DNA of 64,000 nucleotides, from positions 1,550 through 65,549 of the forward strand of contig NZ_LIXJ01000016.1 of NCBI RefSeq assembly GCF_001905795.1. Reading direction: 5' to 3'. A program made the translations under genes and the position numbers. The DNA comes from Streptomyces sp. CB01580 (lineage in GTDB: Bacteria; Actinomycetota; Actinomycetes; Streptomycetales; Streptomycetaceae). Numbering within the stretch: position 1 is the stretch's first letter; each line of letters starts with the position of its first letter. This document shows, in pieces, positions 37,348 to 46,500 of the stretch. The notes beneath the pieces were generated by a model. The model worked only from the letters and a program-made list of their open reading frames with translations, had not been told where the DNA came from and searched no databases.

Positions 37348-38184
37348 TCAGCGGGGAGCGAGCGCCGCTTCCCCGGCCTGTCGCATGGCAGCGAGGGGCG
37401 CGGGCGCACGGCCGGTCATCTGCTCGACCTGGAGCACCGCCTGGTGCACCAGGAGGTCGAGACCTCCGATGACTGTGCCGTTCCGGGCCGCCCACGAGGC
37501 GGCGAGTCCGGTCGGCCAGGGCTCGTACAGCACGTCGAAGAGCGTGCCGGGCCGCTCGGGCACGTCGCCGGTCAGCGCGTCGGTGGCACCGGCCGGGGTG
37601 GTGGCGACGACCAGGGGGGCGCGCAGCGCCTCGGCGGCCCGTGACCAGTCGCAGGTCCTGACGTCGATGCCGAGCCGTTCGCCCCAGCCGCGCATCTCCC
37701 GGCCGCGTTCCGCGCTGCGCACATACGCCGTGACCGGCCCCGCGCAGATCCCGGACAGTGCGGCGAGCGCCGAGGACGCGGTCGCCCCGGCGCCGAGCAC
37801 GGCGGCCGATTCGACCTTCTCGACGCCGCGTTCCCTCAGGGCGGCGATCATGCCGGGGACGTCGGTGTTGTCACCGGTCCGTCGGCCGTCCCGGGTGAAC
37901 ACGACCGTGTTGACGGCCTCCACCGACGAGGCGGTCTCGCTGACGGCGTCCAGCAGCGGGATGACCGCGCGCTTGAGCGGCATGGTCAGGGACAGTCCGG
38001 CCCAGGAGGCGTCGAGGCCCTCCAGGAAGGCGGGCAGGCCCGCCTCGTCGACCTCGAAGCGGTCGTACGACCAGCCGGTCAGGCCGAGTTCGGCGTACGC
38101 GGCCCGGTGCAGGACCGGGGAGAGCGAGTGCGCGATGGGCGAGCCGAGGACGGCTGCGCGGTGGCGCCGGTCATCCGAGGCCAT
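37348..38184 (-). CDS. aroE: Shikimate dehydrogenase
   Basis: A 278-residue NADP-dependent enzyme, fourth step of the pathway. Substrate-binding SPIAHSLSPVLH, the catalytic lysine in SLTMPLK, EAVNTVV and NTDVPGM are all present. The nucleotide-binding loop reads VLGAGATASSAL instead of the common GAGGA form. The ATG at 38182-38184 overlaps the end of mltG by 14 bases, so the two are translationally coupled. Confidence 0.95.
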   Translation of the reverse strand: MASDDRRHRAAVLGSPIAHSLSPVLHRAAYAELGLTGWSYDRFEVDEAGLPAFLEGLDASWAGLSLTMPLKRAVIPLLDAVSETASSVEAVNTVVFTRDGRRTGDNTDVPGMIAALRERGVEKVESAAVLGAGATASSALAALSGICAGPVTAYVRSAERGREMRGWGERLGIDVRTCDWSRAAEALRAPLVVATTPAGATDALTGDVPERPGTLFDVLYEPWPTGLAASWAARNGTVIGGLDLLVHQAVLQVEQMTGRAPAPLAAMRQAGEAALAPR

Positions 38185-39982
38185 GGATTTCCTTGAATTT
38201 CTTGTTGAGCTTCTCGTGCTCGGCGGACGTCTTGGTGAACTGGGTCTTCTTGCCGTCGAGCGAGATGAAGAACATCCACCCGTCACCGGTGGGATTGAGC
38301 GTGGCGCGCAGGGCGTCATCGCCCGGATTGCTGATCGGCCCCGGCGGGAGACCCGCATGGTAATAGGTGTTGTAGGGGTCCGGATTGTTATGGATCTCGC
38401 TCGAACCGATCTTGATCTTGCTCTGATTCTTGAGGTAGTTGAAAGCCGAGTCGAATTGGAGTTTGCGATTCGTGGTCACATTGTCCGGCTTCAAGCGGTT
38501 GTAGACGACCTCGCTCATCTTGCGGAAGTCGTCGTGCGTGAGGCCCTCCGCCTGGACGAGGCTCGCGACGGTGAGAACCTGCCAAGGGCCGTCGAGGTCG
38601 TGCTCCTTGGCCGTCTTCTCGAGATCGAGCTTGTTGTATTCCTCGTTGGCCCGGGAGACCATCGTCCTGAGAATGGCTTCCGGTTTGGCCCCCTTGGCGA
38701 CCGGATACGCGGACGGATAGAGGAATCCTTCCAGCGGGTCCTTGATGTCCTTGTTGTCGGCGGCCCACTCGGGCAGACCGAGAGCGGACGCCTTGGACGC
38801 AGCGACTTCCTTGGTCGTTCCCTTCTTGAGGCCCAGCCGTTTGTCGATCATCTCGTAGACATCGAAATTGCGGGTGCCCTCGGGGATGACCAGCGAATTC
38901 TGGTTCTTCGGGTCGACCAGCATCTTCACGGCCTCGGCCGCGGACATCTTCTCGTGGAGCAGATAGACCCCGGCCTGGATCTGTCCGCCCTTGGGGTTCT
39001 CCTTCTGCGCGGCGACGAACGCGTCGACGCTCTTGACGACACCCTTCTCCTTCAGGATGTTGCCGATGTCGTAGCCGTAGAGGCCCTTCTTGATCTCGAT
39101 CTCGACCTGGCCGGTCCCCTGTCCGGAGTAGTCCGGCGGCGCGCCGAACTTGTCCTGCCAGAACGAATAGCCGAGATACCCGACCCCACCGAGACCGCCG
39201 ACCAGGACCACCGCGACGCCCAGACAGGCGCAGCCGTTGCGGCTCTTCTTCTTGCCCTTGCTCTTGCCCCGGCGCTCCCCGCCGCCGCGTGCGGCCCGGC
39301 GCGAGGCGGGCGGGTCGTCGTGCTCGTCGTCCTCGTCGCCGTGGTCGTCCTTGCCGCCCGGGGCGTCGGCGCCGGTGAAGAAGGGGTGGGTCTCCTCCGG
39401 TTCGGTCTCCGGGTCCCAGTCGGGGTTCTTCGCGGGGGCCGGTCCGGGAGCGGTGTCACGGCCGGCCGGGGGCTGCGGCGGCGGGTAGGCGTCCGGCGTG
39501 CCGTACTGGTCGGGCATCTCGCCCTGGCCCGCCGGCCGACCACCGTACGGATCGGCCGCGTGGGCGTCGTACGGCTCGGCCGGCTGCTGCCCCGGGTCCC
39601 AGCCGCCGGTGTGGTAGACGGGCTGCTGGGGTTGCTGCGGCTGGTATTCCTGCGGCTGCTGCTGCGCGTACGGATCCTGCGGGGTTCCGTACGCGGGCTG
39701 CTGGTGGTACTGCTGCCCGTACGGATCGGACGCCTGCGGGTGCTGCGCGTACGGGTCCTGCGGCTGCTGCGCGTAGCCGCCCTGGCCGTACGGGTCCTGG
39801 TGGTACGCGTCCTGGTGGTACGGGTCCTGCGCATAGGGGTCCTGGGGATGGGGCTGCTGCTGCCCGCCGCCGTACTGGCCCCCACCGTGGGCGGACTGCT
39901 GTCCTCCCCATCCCTGGTCCCCGTACAAGGGGTCCTCGGGATGCCACGGTTCGGAGCCGGGGCCCCGGCCATACTCAGTCAT
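38171..39982 (-). CDS. mltG: Endolytic peptidoglycan transglycosylase MltG
   Basis: A 603-residue membrane-anchored YceG/MltG enzyme that cuts nascent glycan strands. The first 240 residues are cytoplasmic and low-complexity, with many QDPY, HQDPY and SDPYGQQ repeats and an acidic stretch before a basic cluster. One transmembrane helix lies at about 252-273. The extracellular YceG domain (about 290-600) has the catalytic glutamate E479 in VASLVQAEGLTHDDF. The stretch encoding the C-terminal third (about 38330-38900) is visibly less GC-rich than its neighbours. It is coupled to aroE by overlap and follows ruvX, the usual alaS-ruvX-mltG-aroE order. Confidence 0.95.
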   Translation of the reverse strand: MTEYGRGPGSEPWHPEDPLYGDQGWGGQQSAHGGGQYGGGQQQPHPQDPYAQDPYHQDAYHQDPYGQGGYAQQPQDPYAQHPQASDPYGQQYHQQPAYGTPQDPYAQQQPQEYQPQQPQQPVYHTGGWDPGQQPAEPYDAHAADPYGGRPAGQGEMPDQYGTPDAYPPPQPPAGRDTAPGPAPAKNPDWDPETEPEETHPFFTGADAPGGKDDHGDEDDEHDDPPASRRAARGGGERRGKSKGKKKSRNGCACLGVAVVLVGGLGGVGYLGYSFWQDKFGAPPDYSGQGTGQVEIEIKKGLYGYDIGNILKEKGVVKSVDAFVAAQKENPKGGQIQAGVYLLHEKMSAAEAVKMLVDPKNQNSLVIPEGTRNFDVYEMIDKRLGLKKGTTKEVAASKASALGLPEWAADNKDIKDPLEGFLYPSAYPVAKGAKPEAILRTMVSRANEEYNKLDLEKTAKEHDLDGPWQVLTVASLVQAEGLTHDDFRKMSEVVYNRLKPDNVTTNRKLQFDSAFNYLKNQSKIKIGSSEIHNNPDPYNTYYHAGLPPGPISNPGDDALRATLNPTGDGWMFFISLDGKKTQFTKTSAEHEKLNKKFKEIHGLG

Positions 39983-40077
39983 CGATCCCCTAGAGCCGCG
40001 AGGCGACGTTCCGCCTCTTCGCTGTGCGGTGCTTGTTCGAACACCGCCGCATCGCGCGGAACGTTACCGTATCGCGA

Positions 40078-40572
40078 TCAGCCCTCCGCCGCGACGCCTT
40101 CACCGGGTGCTCTGCCCGACCGCCGTTCGGACTCGAGGGCGTTCTGGAGGATCACCACGGCCGCAGCCTGGTCGATGACGGAGCGGCCCTTCTTCGACTT
40201 CACTCCCGAGGCGCGCAGTCCCTGACTGGCCGTCACCGTCGTCATCCGCTCGTCGACCAGCCGCACCGGAAGGGGTGACACCGAGCGGGCCATCTCCCGT
40301 GCGAAGAGCCGGATCTTGGCGGCCGCGGGTCCTTCGCCACCGCCGAGGGAACGCGGCAGACCGATGATGATCTCGATCGGCTCGTACTCCTCGACGATCT
40401 GCCTCAGCCGCCGGTGGGCCGCCGGGACGTCACGCCCCGGCACGGTCTCCACCGGTGTGGCGAGGATCCCGTCGGGGTCGCACGAGGCGACCCCGATCCG
40501 GGCGTCCCCGACATCGATCGCGAGACGGCGGCCCCGGCGCATCCCCGTCGCTCCCGTCACGTCCGCCGTCAT
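40078..40572 (-). CDS. ruvX: Holliday junction resolvase-like protein / pre-16S rRNA nuclease YqgF
   Basis: A 164-residue RNase H-fold protein. The motif RRLAIDVGDARIGVASCD carries the first catalytic Asp, IIIGLPRSLGGGEG follows, and VRLVDERMTTVTA and VIDQAAAVVILQ supply the other acidic residues. E. coli YqgF processes the 5' end of 16S rRNA. The ATG at 40570-40572 overlaps the alaS stop codon by four bases. The much longer open frame through alaS is a shadow. Confidence 0.94.
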   Translation of the reverse strand: MTADVTGATGMRRGRRLAIDVGDARIGVASCDPDGILATPVETVPGRDVPAAHRRLRQIVEEYEPIEIIIGLPRSLGGGEGPAAAKIRLFAREMARSVSPLPVRLVDERMTTVTASQGLRASGVKSKKGRSVIDQAAAVVILQNALESERRSGRAPGEGVAAEG

Positions 40573-43238
40573 GCCGTCTCGGTGACGAGGCGTTCGACCG
40601 CGGCCATGGCCTCGCCGATGGCCTCGGGGTTCTGGCCGCCGCCCTGCGCGACGTCCGGCTTGCCGCCGCCACCGCCGCCCAGGGTCTTGGCGGCCGTGCG
40701 GACCAGGTCGCCGGCCTTGAGACCGCGCTCGCGAGCGGCCTCGTTGGTGGCGATCACGGTCAGCGGGCGCCCGTTCGCCGTGGTGAACAGGGCCACGACG
40801 GCCGGGCGGCCGCCCTGGATGCGCCCGCGCACGTCGAGGACCAGCTTGCGCAGGTCGTCGGCGGAGGTGCCGTCCGGGACCTGCCCGGTGACGAGGGCGA
40901 CGCCGCGTACGTCCTTGGCGGACTCGGCGAGCCCGGCGGCGGCCTGGAGGACCTTCTCCGCGCGGAACTTCTCGATCTCCTTCTCGGCGTCCTTCAGCTT
41001 GCCGAGCATTCCGGCGATCTTCTCCGGAAGCTCCTCGGGACGGCCCTTGACCAGCTCCTGGAGCTGGGCGACGACCGTGTGCTCCCGGGCCAGGAAGTTG
41101 TACGCGTCGACACCGACGAGGGCCTCGATGCGGCGCACGCCGGAACCGATGGACGATTCGCCGAGCAGCTTCACCAGACCCAGCTGGGCGGTGTTGTGGA
41201 CGTGCGTACCGCCGCACAGCTCCTTGGAGAAGTCCCCGATGGTGACGACCCGGACCTGCTCGCCGTACTTCTCGCCGAACTCGGCGATGGCACCCTGCTT
41301 CTTGGCCTCGTCGATCGGCATGACCTCGGCGTGGACGTCGAGGTCGCGGGCGAGGACCTCGTTGATCTTCTGCTCGACGTCGGTGAGGACCGTGCCCGGC
41401 ACGGCGGACGGCGAACCGAAGTCGAAGCGGAAGCGGCCCGGCGAGTTCTCCGAACCGGCCTGGGCGGCCGTGGGGCCCAGCGCGTCGCGCAGCGCCTGGT
41501 GCGTGAGGTGGGTGGCGCTGTGGGCGCGGGCGATGGCACGGCGGCGGGTGGTGTCGATGACGGCGTACGCGGAGGCGCCCACCGTGACCTCGCCGACCTG
41601 GACCGAACCCTTGTGCACGGAGACGCCGGGGACGGGCTGCTGGACGTCGCGGACCTGGATGACGGCACCGCTGCCCAGCCGGATCCGGCCCTGGTCTGCG
41701 AGCTGGCCGCCGCCCTCGGCGTAGAACGGGGTGCGGTCGAGGACGACCTCGACCTCGTCGCCCTCGGAGGCGGCGGGCGAGGGCACGCCGTCGACGAGCA
41801 GGCCGACGACGGTCGACTCGCCCTCGGTGGCGGTGTAGCCGGTGAACTCGGTGGTGCCGGAATCGTCAGCGACCGCGCGGTAGGCGGACAGGTCGGCGTG
41901 ACCGGTCTTCTTGGCCTTGGCGTCGGCCTTGGCCCGCTCCCGCTGCTCCTTCATCAGACGGCGGAAGCCGTCCTCGTCCACGGACAGGCCCTGCTCGGCG
42001 GCCATCTCCAGGGTGAGGTCGATCGGGAAGCCCCAGGTGTCGTGGAGCAGGAACGCCTTCTCGCCGGGCAGGACCTTGCCGCCCGCGGCCTTGGTCTCGG
42101 TGACGGCGGTGTCGAGGATGTTGGTGCCGCCCTTGAGGGCCTTGAGGAAGGCGGCCTCCTCGGCGAGGGCGACGCTCTCGATGCGCTTGCGGTCGGTGGC
42201 CAGCTCCGGGTACTGCTGCCCCATCGTGTCGACCACGACGTCGACCAGGTCCCTGACGACCGGCCCGGTGGCGCCCAGCAGCCGCATGTTGCGGATGGCG
42301 CGGCGCATGATGCGGCGCAGCACGTAGCCGCGGCCCTCGTTGCCGGGGGTGACGCCGTCGCCGATGAGCATCACGGAGGTACGGATGTGGTCGGCGACCA
42401 CGCGCAGCGAGACGTCGCTGCCGTGGGCCCTGCCGTAGGCGACGCCGGTGAGCTCGGTGGCCTTGTCGATGACGACCTTGAGCGTGTCCGTCTCGTACAT
42501 GTTCTGCACGCCCTGCAGGATCATGGCGAGGCGTTCCAGGCCGAGGCCCGTGTCGATGTTCTTCGACGGCAGGTCGCCGAGGATCGGGAAGTCCTCCTTG
42601 CCGTCACCGGCGCCGCGCTCGTACTGCATGAAGACCAGGTTCCAGATCTCCACGTAGCGCTCGTCGTTGACGGCCGGGCCGCCCTCGGCGCCGAACTCGG
42701 GGCCGCGGTCGTAGTTGATCTCGGAGCAGGGGCCGCAGGGTCCGGGGACGCCCATGGACCAGAAGTTGTCCTTCTTGCCCAGGCGCTGGATGCGCTCGGC
42801 CGGCACGCCGATCTTGTCGCGCCAGATCTGCTCGGCCTCGTCGTCGTCGAGGTAGACCGTGATCCACAGCCGCTCGGGGTCGAGGCCGTAGCCGCCGTCC
42901 GCCACGGAGCCGGTGAGCAGCTCCCAGGCGAGCGTGATGGCGCCTTCCTTGAAGTAGTCCCCGAAGGAGAAGTTGCCGCACATCTGGAAGAACGTGCCGT
43001 GCCGGGTGGTCTTGCCGACCTCCTCGATGTCCGGCGTGCGGACGCACTTCTGCACGCTGGTGACGCGCGGGGCGGGCGGCTTGACCTCGCCGAGGAAGTA
43101 CGGCTTGAAGGGCACCATGCCCGCGGGGACCAGCAGCAGAGTCGGGTCGTCCGCGATGAGCGACGCCGAAGGGACGACGGTGTGACCGCGCTCCTCGAAG
43201 AAGCTCAGCCAGCGGCGACGAATTTCAGCCGACTCCAT
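40569..43238 (-). CDS. alaS: Alanyl-tRNA synthetase
   Basis: An 889-residue class II synthetase with all domains: the catalytic core starting IRRRWLSFFEERGHTVVPS, the tRNA-recognition region, the editing domain with zinc ligands in HSATHLTHQAL and ELCGGTHVHNTAQLG, and the C-Ala domain with a glycine-rich GGGGGGKPDVAQGGG near the end. Its start codon overlaps the stop of the upstream small gene by one base. Confidence 0.98.
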   Translation of the reverse strand: MESAEIRRRWLSFFEERGHTVVPSASLIADDPTLLLVPAGMVPFKPYFLGEVKPPAPRVTSVQKCVRTPDIEEVGKTTRHGTFFQMCGNFSFGDYFKEGAITLAWELLTGSVADGGYGLDPERLWITVYLDDDEAEQIWRDKIGVPAERIQRLGKKDNFWSMGVPGPCGPCSEINYDRGPEFGAEGGPAVNDERYVEIWNLVFMQYERGAGDGKEDFPILGDLPSKNIDTGLGLERLAMILQGVQNMYETDTLKVVIDKATELTGVAYGRAHGSDVSLRVVADHIRTSVMLIGDGVTPGNEGRGYVLRRIMRRAIRNMRLLGATGPVVRDLVDVVVDTMGQQYPELATDRKRIESVALAEEAAFLKALKGGTNILDTAVTETKAAGGKVLPGEKAFLLHDTWGFPIDLTLEMAAEQGLSVDEDGFRRLMKEQRERAKADAKAKKTGHADLSAYRAVADDSGTTEFTGYTATEGESTVVGLLVDGVPSPAASEGDEVEVVLDRTPFYAEGGGQLADQGRIRLGSGAVIQVRDVQQPVPGVSVHKGSVQVGEVTVGASAYAVIDTTRRRAIARAHSATHLTHQALRDALGPTAAQAGSENSPGRFRFDFGSPSAVPGTVLTDVEQKINEVLARDLDVHAEVMPIDEAKKQGAIAEFGEKYGEQVRVVTIGDFSKELCGGTHVHNTAQLGLVKLLGESSIGSGVRRIEALVGVDAYNFLAREHTVVAQLQELVKGRPEELPEKIAGMLGKLKDAEKEIEKFRAEKVLQAAAGLAESAKDVRGVALVTGQVPDGTSADDLRKLVLDVRGRIQGGRPAVVALFTTANGRPLTVIATNEAARERGLKAGDLVRTAAKTLGGGGGGKPDVAQGGGQNPEAIGEAMAAVERLVTETA

Positions 43239-43618
43239 CAGTGGTCCTCATTCCGGTTGTACGGGTTGTAGGTGTATGGGTTGCGGGGAGGCGTACGGCG
43301 GTCGCCGGCCGCGAGAGCCCTGTCCGGCCCGACGGGCTCGGCCGCCTCGACGACGGCGAAGCGGGGCCGCGCCGGCAGCTCGGGGTCGACCGGCGCCTCC
43401 AGCCCCAGGGCCTCGCCCAGCTCGGCCTCGCGCCGCACCATCGACTCACGGACGTCCAGGGCGAAGTCCTTGATCCGGTGGCCGGTCTCGACGGCCCGGT
43501 CCGCGGCCTGTGCCGCGAGGCTCTCGGGGGTCAGCTGCCTGAGCTTGCGGTTGACCTTGGTGGTGGCCCAGACACCGGCGGCTGCGCCGGCGGTGAACCA
43601 GAACGTGCGGCGGAACAT
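43238..43618 (-). CDS. Small conserved actinobacterial protein (DUF6167-like)
   Basis: A 126-residue protein of unknown function. A short hydrophobic N-terminal segment (FRRTFWFTAGAAAGVWATTK) may be a membrane anchor; a helical part with LTPESLAAQAADRAVETG follows, then a Pro/Asn/Tyr-rich tail. The ATG at 43616-43618 is the family start as I recall it. The stop overlaps the alaS start, and the DUF948 gene lies seven bases upstream, so all three are probably cotranscribed. Confidence 0.85.
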   Translation of the reverse strand: MFRRTFWFTAGAAAGVWATTKVNRKLRQLTPESLAAQAADRAVETGHRIKDFALDVRESMVRREAELGEALGLEAPVDPELPARPRFAVVEAAEPVGPDRALAAGDRRTPPRNPYTYNPYNRNEDH

Positions 43619-43625
43619 CGCTGCG

Positions 43626-44090
43626 TCAGTCCTTCGGTCCGCGGGGGTTTCTGCCGGTGCGCTTCCCACCGCGCACGGGGGGCACGGTACGGCCGACGAT
43701 CACCGTGCGCCGGGCCGCCCGGCGGGCGGGTTCCTGTTCGGCACCGGTCCGGCGGCCGATGGCCTGCCGGACCCCGTACCCGAACGCGGCGACCTTGACG
43801 AGCGGGCCGCCGAAGGCCGAGGCGACGGTGGTGGAGAGCGCCGAGGCGTTCGAGGTGACTTCCTGGACGTCCGTCGCGATCGCGTCGACCCGGTCGAGCT
43901 GGGTCTGCGCGGAGCGCACGGTCGCGGAGGCGTCCGCGAGCAGCGGGACGGCCTGTTCGGTCACGTCCGCCACGAGTTTGGTGGTCGCCCTGAGCGTCTG
44001 GGCCAGCCTCACCAGTACGACGGCGAGGAACGAAACCAGGATCGCCCAGAAGACGGCCACCAGGATCCCGGCCACCTCTCCACCGGACAC
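43626..44090 (-). CDS. DUF948-domain membrane protein
   Basis: A 154-residue protein. Residues about 5-30 form one transmembrane helix (AGILVAVFWAILVSFLAVVL), followed by a coiled-coil-like region with QTQLDRVDAIATDVQEVTSN, the DUF948 signature, and a basic tail. The GTG at 44088-44090 (VSGGEVAG) is preferred; another GTG three codons upstream is possible. The function is unknown; DUF948 proteins are cell-envelope associated in Gram-positive bacteria. It is coupled to the small gene before alaS. Confidence 0.85.
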   Translation of the reverse strand: MSGGEVAGILVAVFWAILVSFLAVVLVRLAQTLRATTKLVADVTEQAVPLLADASATVRSAQTQLDRVDAIATDVQEVTSNASALSTTVASAFGGPLVKVAAFGYGVRQAIGRRTGAEQEPARRAARRTVIVGRTVPPVRGGKRTGRNPRGPKD

Positions 44091-44253
44091 TGTGTGCACC
44101 GCTCTCTGGATAGTCGCTGTCTCTGTGCTGTCTCTGCTCGGTACCGACGCCCTGCGCCGCGGGCAGCGGGACGTCGTCTACCGAGCCTATCGCGCCGGTG
44201 GTCGCGTCCCGTACCGCATTCTCTGCGGACAGGTATGCGATCCCATCAGGTGA

Positions 44254-44283
44254 TTGTACGGAGAGCACTCGTACAAGTACTGT
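44254..44283 (+). promoter_or_regulatory. Candidate leaderless promoter of the STAND ATPase gene
   Basis: TTGTAC (44254-44259) and TACTGT (44278-44283) are spaced 18 bases apart, and the ATG begins only ten bases after the -10 box. No Shine-Dalgarno sequence precedes the ATG, so the transcript may start at or near the start codon. Confidence 0.45.
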
Positions 44284-44292
44284 GCGTGTTTC

Positions 44293-46485
44293 ATGCGACG
44301 CCCTCAGCTCCCCCACGATTCGAGCGCCCCCACCGCCGCCGGCGATCTCCCGGCGGAACTCAGTGGATTCGTGGGGCGGGAGGACGAACTGGCCTCCCTC
44401 GGCCGCGTGATGGACCGGGCGCGGCTGGTCACCGTCGTCGGCGTCGGCGGAGTGGGCAAGACCCGCTGCGCGCTCAAGATCGCGATGCGGCTGGAGAAAC
44501 GGTACTGCGGCCATGTCCGGATGGTGGAGCTGTCCGCCGTCCACGATCCCGAACTGCTGGACCACACCGTGGTCGACGCCCTCGGCCTCACCGACCACAC
44601 CGGCAGGCCGCCCCGCACGATCCTCCACGAACACCTCGCCGGACACCGGCTCCTCCTGGTGGTCGACGGCTTCGAGCATCTCGTGGACGCCTGCGCCGAC
44701 CTGGTGGGCGAGCTGCTGCGCCGGCATCCGCGGCTGCGGGTGCTGGCCACCGGGCGGCTTCCGCTGGACGTCGACGGCGAGCACGTCTTCCCGCTCGCCC
44801 CAATGACGGACGAGGACGCGATACGACTGTTCGCCGAGCGCGCCGCCGCGGTACGACCGGATTTCCGGCTGACCGAGGAGAACCGGGCGGCCGCACGGGA
44901 GCTGTGCCGCCGTCTGGACGGGATCCCGCTCGCCCTGGAACTCGCCGCGGGACGGCTGCGCGTCCTGTCCACCGAGCAGGTGCTGCAACGCCTGGACGAC
45001 CGGTTCCGGCTGCTGACCGGCTCCAGCCGCAGCGCGCTGCCCCGGCACCAGACGCTCCGGACGGCCATCGGCTGGAGCCACGAGCTCTGCACTCCGCAGC
45101 AGCGTCTGCTGTGGGCGAGGCTCTCGGTCTTGGCCGGGCAGTTCGACCTCGAGGCGGTCGAGTACATCTGCGGAGGCACCGGCCTGCCGGGCGACGCGGT
45201 GCTCGACGCGCTCTCCGGGCTGCTCGCGCAGTCGGTCGTGGTGCGCGAGGAAGCGGCGGTCGGCAGCCGGTACCGGATGCTGGACACGATGCGCGAGTAC
45301 GGCGCCGAATGGCTGGTGGCCACCGGCGACACGGACCGGTTGCGCCGCCGCCACCGCGACTGGTTCCTGGGACTCGCCACCTGGTGCGAGCTGGACTGGT
45401 TCGGCCCCCGGCAGAGCCAGGTGGCCGCCCGGGCGGAGAGCGAACTGCCGAATCTGCGGCAGGCGATGGAGTATTCGCTGGAGATCCCGGGCGAGGCGCA
45501 CCTCGCGCAGTACCTGGCGGGCACGCTCTGGTTCCTCTGGGTGGGCTGCGGGCGCCTCTCGGAGGGCAGACGCTGGCTGGACCACGTGCTGGAGGAGGAG
45601 ACACCGTACGACCCCTCGCGGCTGAAGGCGCTGTGGGTGCTCGGGCACGTGGCCGTGCTGCAGGGCGACCCGATCGGCGCGAGCGCCGCGCTCCAGGAGT
45701 GCCAGGAGGAGGCGGACCGGGCCGACGACGCCACGGCGCTGGCGTACGCGGTGCACCGACTGGGGTGCCTGGCACTGGTCACGGACGACATGGCCAGGGC
45801 GCGGGAGCTGCTGACCGAGGCCCTCGCCCGCTACCGGGAACTCGGCGAACTGAACAGCAATGTGCTGATGGCTCGGATCGAGCTCGCGATGGCGGCCGGG
45901 TTCCACGGGGACGTCGACGCCGCGGTGGAGAGCTGCGAGGAGGTCAGGGAGATCTGCGAGGACCACGGGGAACGGTGGGCCCTCTCGTACGCCCTGTACG
46001 TCCTGGCCTACGCCGCGCTGCAGGAGGGCCGGCCGGGCCGGGCCCGGGAGCTGCTCAGGGAGTCCCTGACCATCGGGCACACCTTCCACGACCTGCTGGT
46101 CTCGGTGCTCGTCCTGGAACTGCTGGCCCTGGTCACGGCGGTCGAGGGCGACGCGGCGGAGGCCGCGCTGCTCCAAGGGGCCGCCGACCGGATCTGGCCG
46201 TCGGTGGGGCCGCCCCTGTTCGGCTCGGCGTACTTCGGCCATCCGCGGGTCCGGTGCGAGAAGCTGGCGCGGCGGGAGCTGGGCGACGGCCCGTACGAGG
46301 CGGAGCTGCGCGCGGGTGGCGCGCTGGATCCGGACGCGGTGGTGGCGCGGGTGCTGGCGGACGGGGCCGACGAGGAGCCGCAGGGTCCCGGTCGTCCCCG
46401 CGGACCGGTGCTCGGCCCCGGGAAAGCACTCGGGCCCGCACCGTTCCCCAGGACGGGAGCGGTCGGGCCCGAGCACGAACCGTGA
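44293..46485 (+). CDS. STAND-type ATPase with TPR-like repeats and no output domain
   Basis: A 730-residue protein. An NB-ARC-like ATPase module has Walker A GVGGVGKT (50-57) and Walker B LLLVVDGFEH (about 120-129), ATGRLPL and GIPLALELAAGRL (the GLPL-like motif). A winged-helix segment and helical TPR-like repeats follow (about 370-650). It resembles the LuxR/AfsR-type ATPase regulators of Streptomyces, but neither an N-terminal effector nor a C-terminal LuxR HTH is present. It may signal through a partner. The ATG at 44293 is chosen; a TTG at 44254 lies within the putative -35. The product's last 45 codons are Gly/Pro-rich and overlap a terminator. Confidence 0.87.
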   Translation: MRRPQLPHDSSAPTAAGDLPAELSGFVGREDELASLGRVMDRARLVTVVGVGGVGKTRCALKIAMRLEKRYCGHVRMVELSAVHDPELLDHTVVDALGLTDHTGRPPRTILHEHLAGHRLLLVVDGFEHLVDACADLVGELLRRHPRLRVLATGRLPLDVDGEHVFPLAPMTDEDAIRLFAERAAAVRPDFRLTEENRAAARELCRRLDGIPLALELAAGRLRVLSTEQVLQRLDDRFRLLTGSSRSALPRHQTLRTAIGWSHELCTPQQRLLWARLSVLAGQFDLEAVEYICGGTGLPGDAVLDALSGLLAQSVVVREEAAVGSRYRMLDTMREYGAEWLVATGDTDRLRRRHRDWFLGLATWCELDWFGPRQSQVAARAESELPNLRQAMEYSLEIPGEAHLAQYLAGTLWFLWVGCGRLSEGRRWLDHVLEEETPYDPSRLKALWVLGHVAVLQGDPIGASAALQECQEEADRADDATALAYAVHRLGCLALVTDDMARARELLTEALARYRELGELNSNVLMARIELAMAAGFHGDVDAAVESCEEVREICEDHGERWALSYALYVLAYAALQEGRPGRARELLRESLTIGHTFHDLLVSVLVLELLALVTAVEGDAAEAALLQGAADRIWPSVGPPLFGSAYFGHPRVRCEKLARRELGDGPYEAELRAGGALDPDAVVARVLADGADEEPQGPGRPRGPVLGPGKALGPAPFPRTGAVGPEHEP
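46430..46472 (-). terminator. Terminator serving rpsD, inside the 3' end of the STAND gene
   Basis: Two stacked stems, 9 bp (46430-46438 with 46464-46472) and 8 bp (46441-46448 with 46455-46462), with a small internal loop and a 6-base apical loop. It begins 28 bases after the rpsD stop on the minus strand and may work in both directions. Confidence 0.7.
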
Positions 46486-46500
46486 GCGGCTACGCCTGGA

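Noticed and set aside
38171..39982. Frameshift or foreign segment in mltG because of its AT-richer part
   Set aside because: The frame is continuous, the YceG domain and catalytic Glu are intact, and both flanks overlap normal neighbours.
40455..43271. A 938-codon plus-strand open frame opposite alaS
   Set aside because: It is an antisense shadow of alaS; its translation is biased and repetitive.
43531..46476. A 981-codon minus-strand open frame opposite the STAND gene
   Set aside because: The plus strand has Walker motifs and family structure, while the minus-strand translation has no domain.
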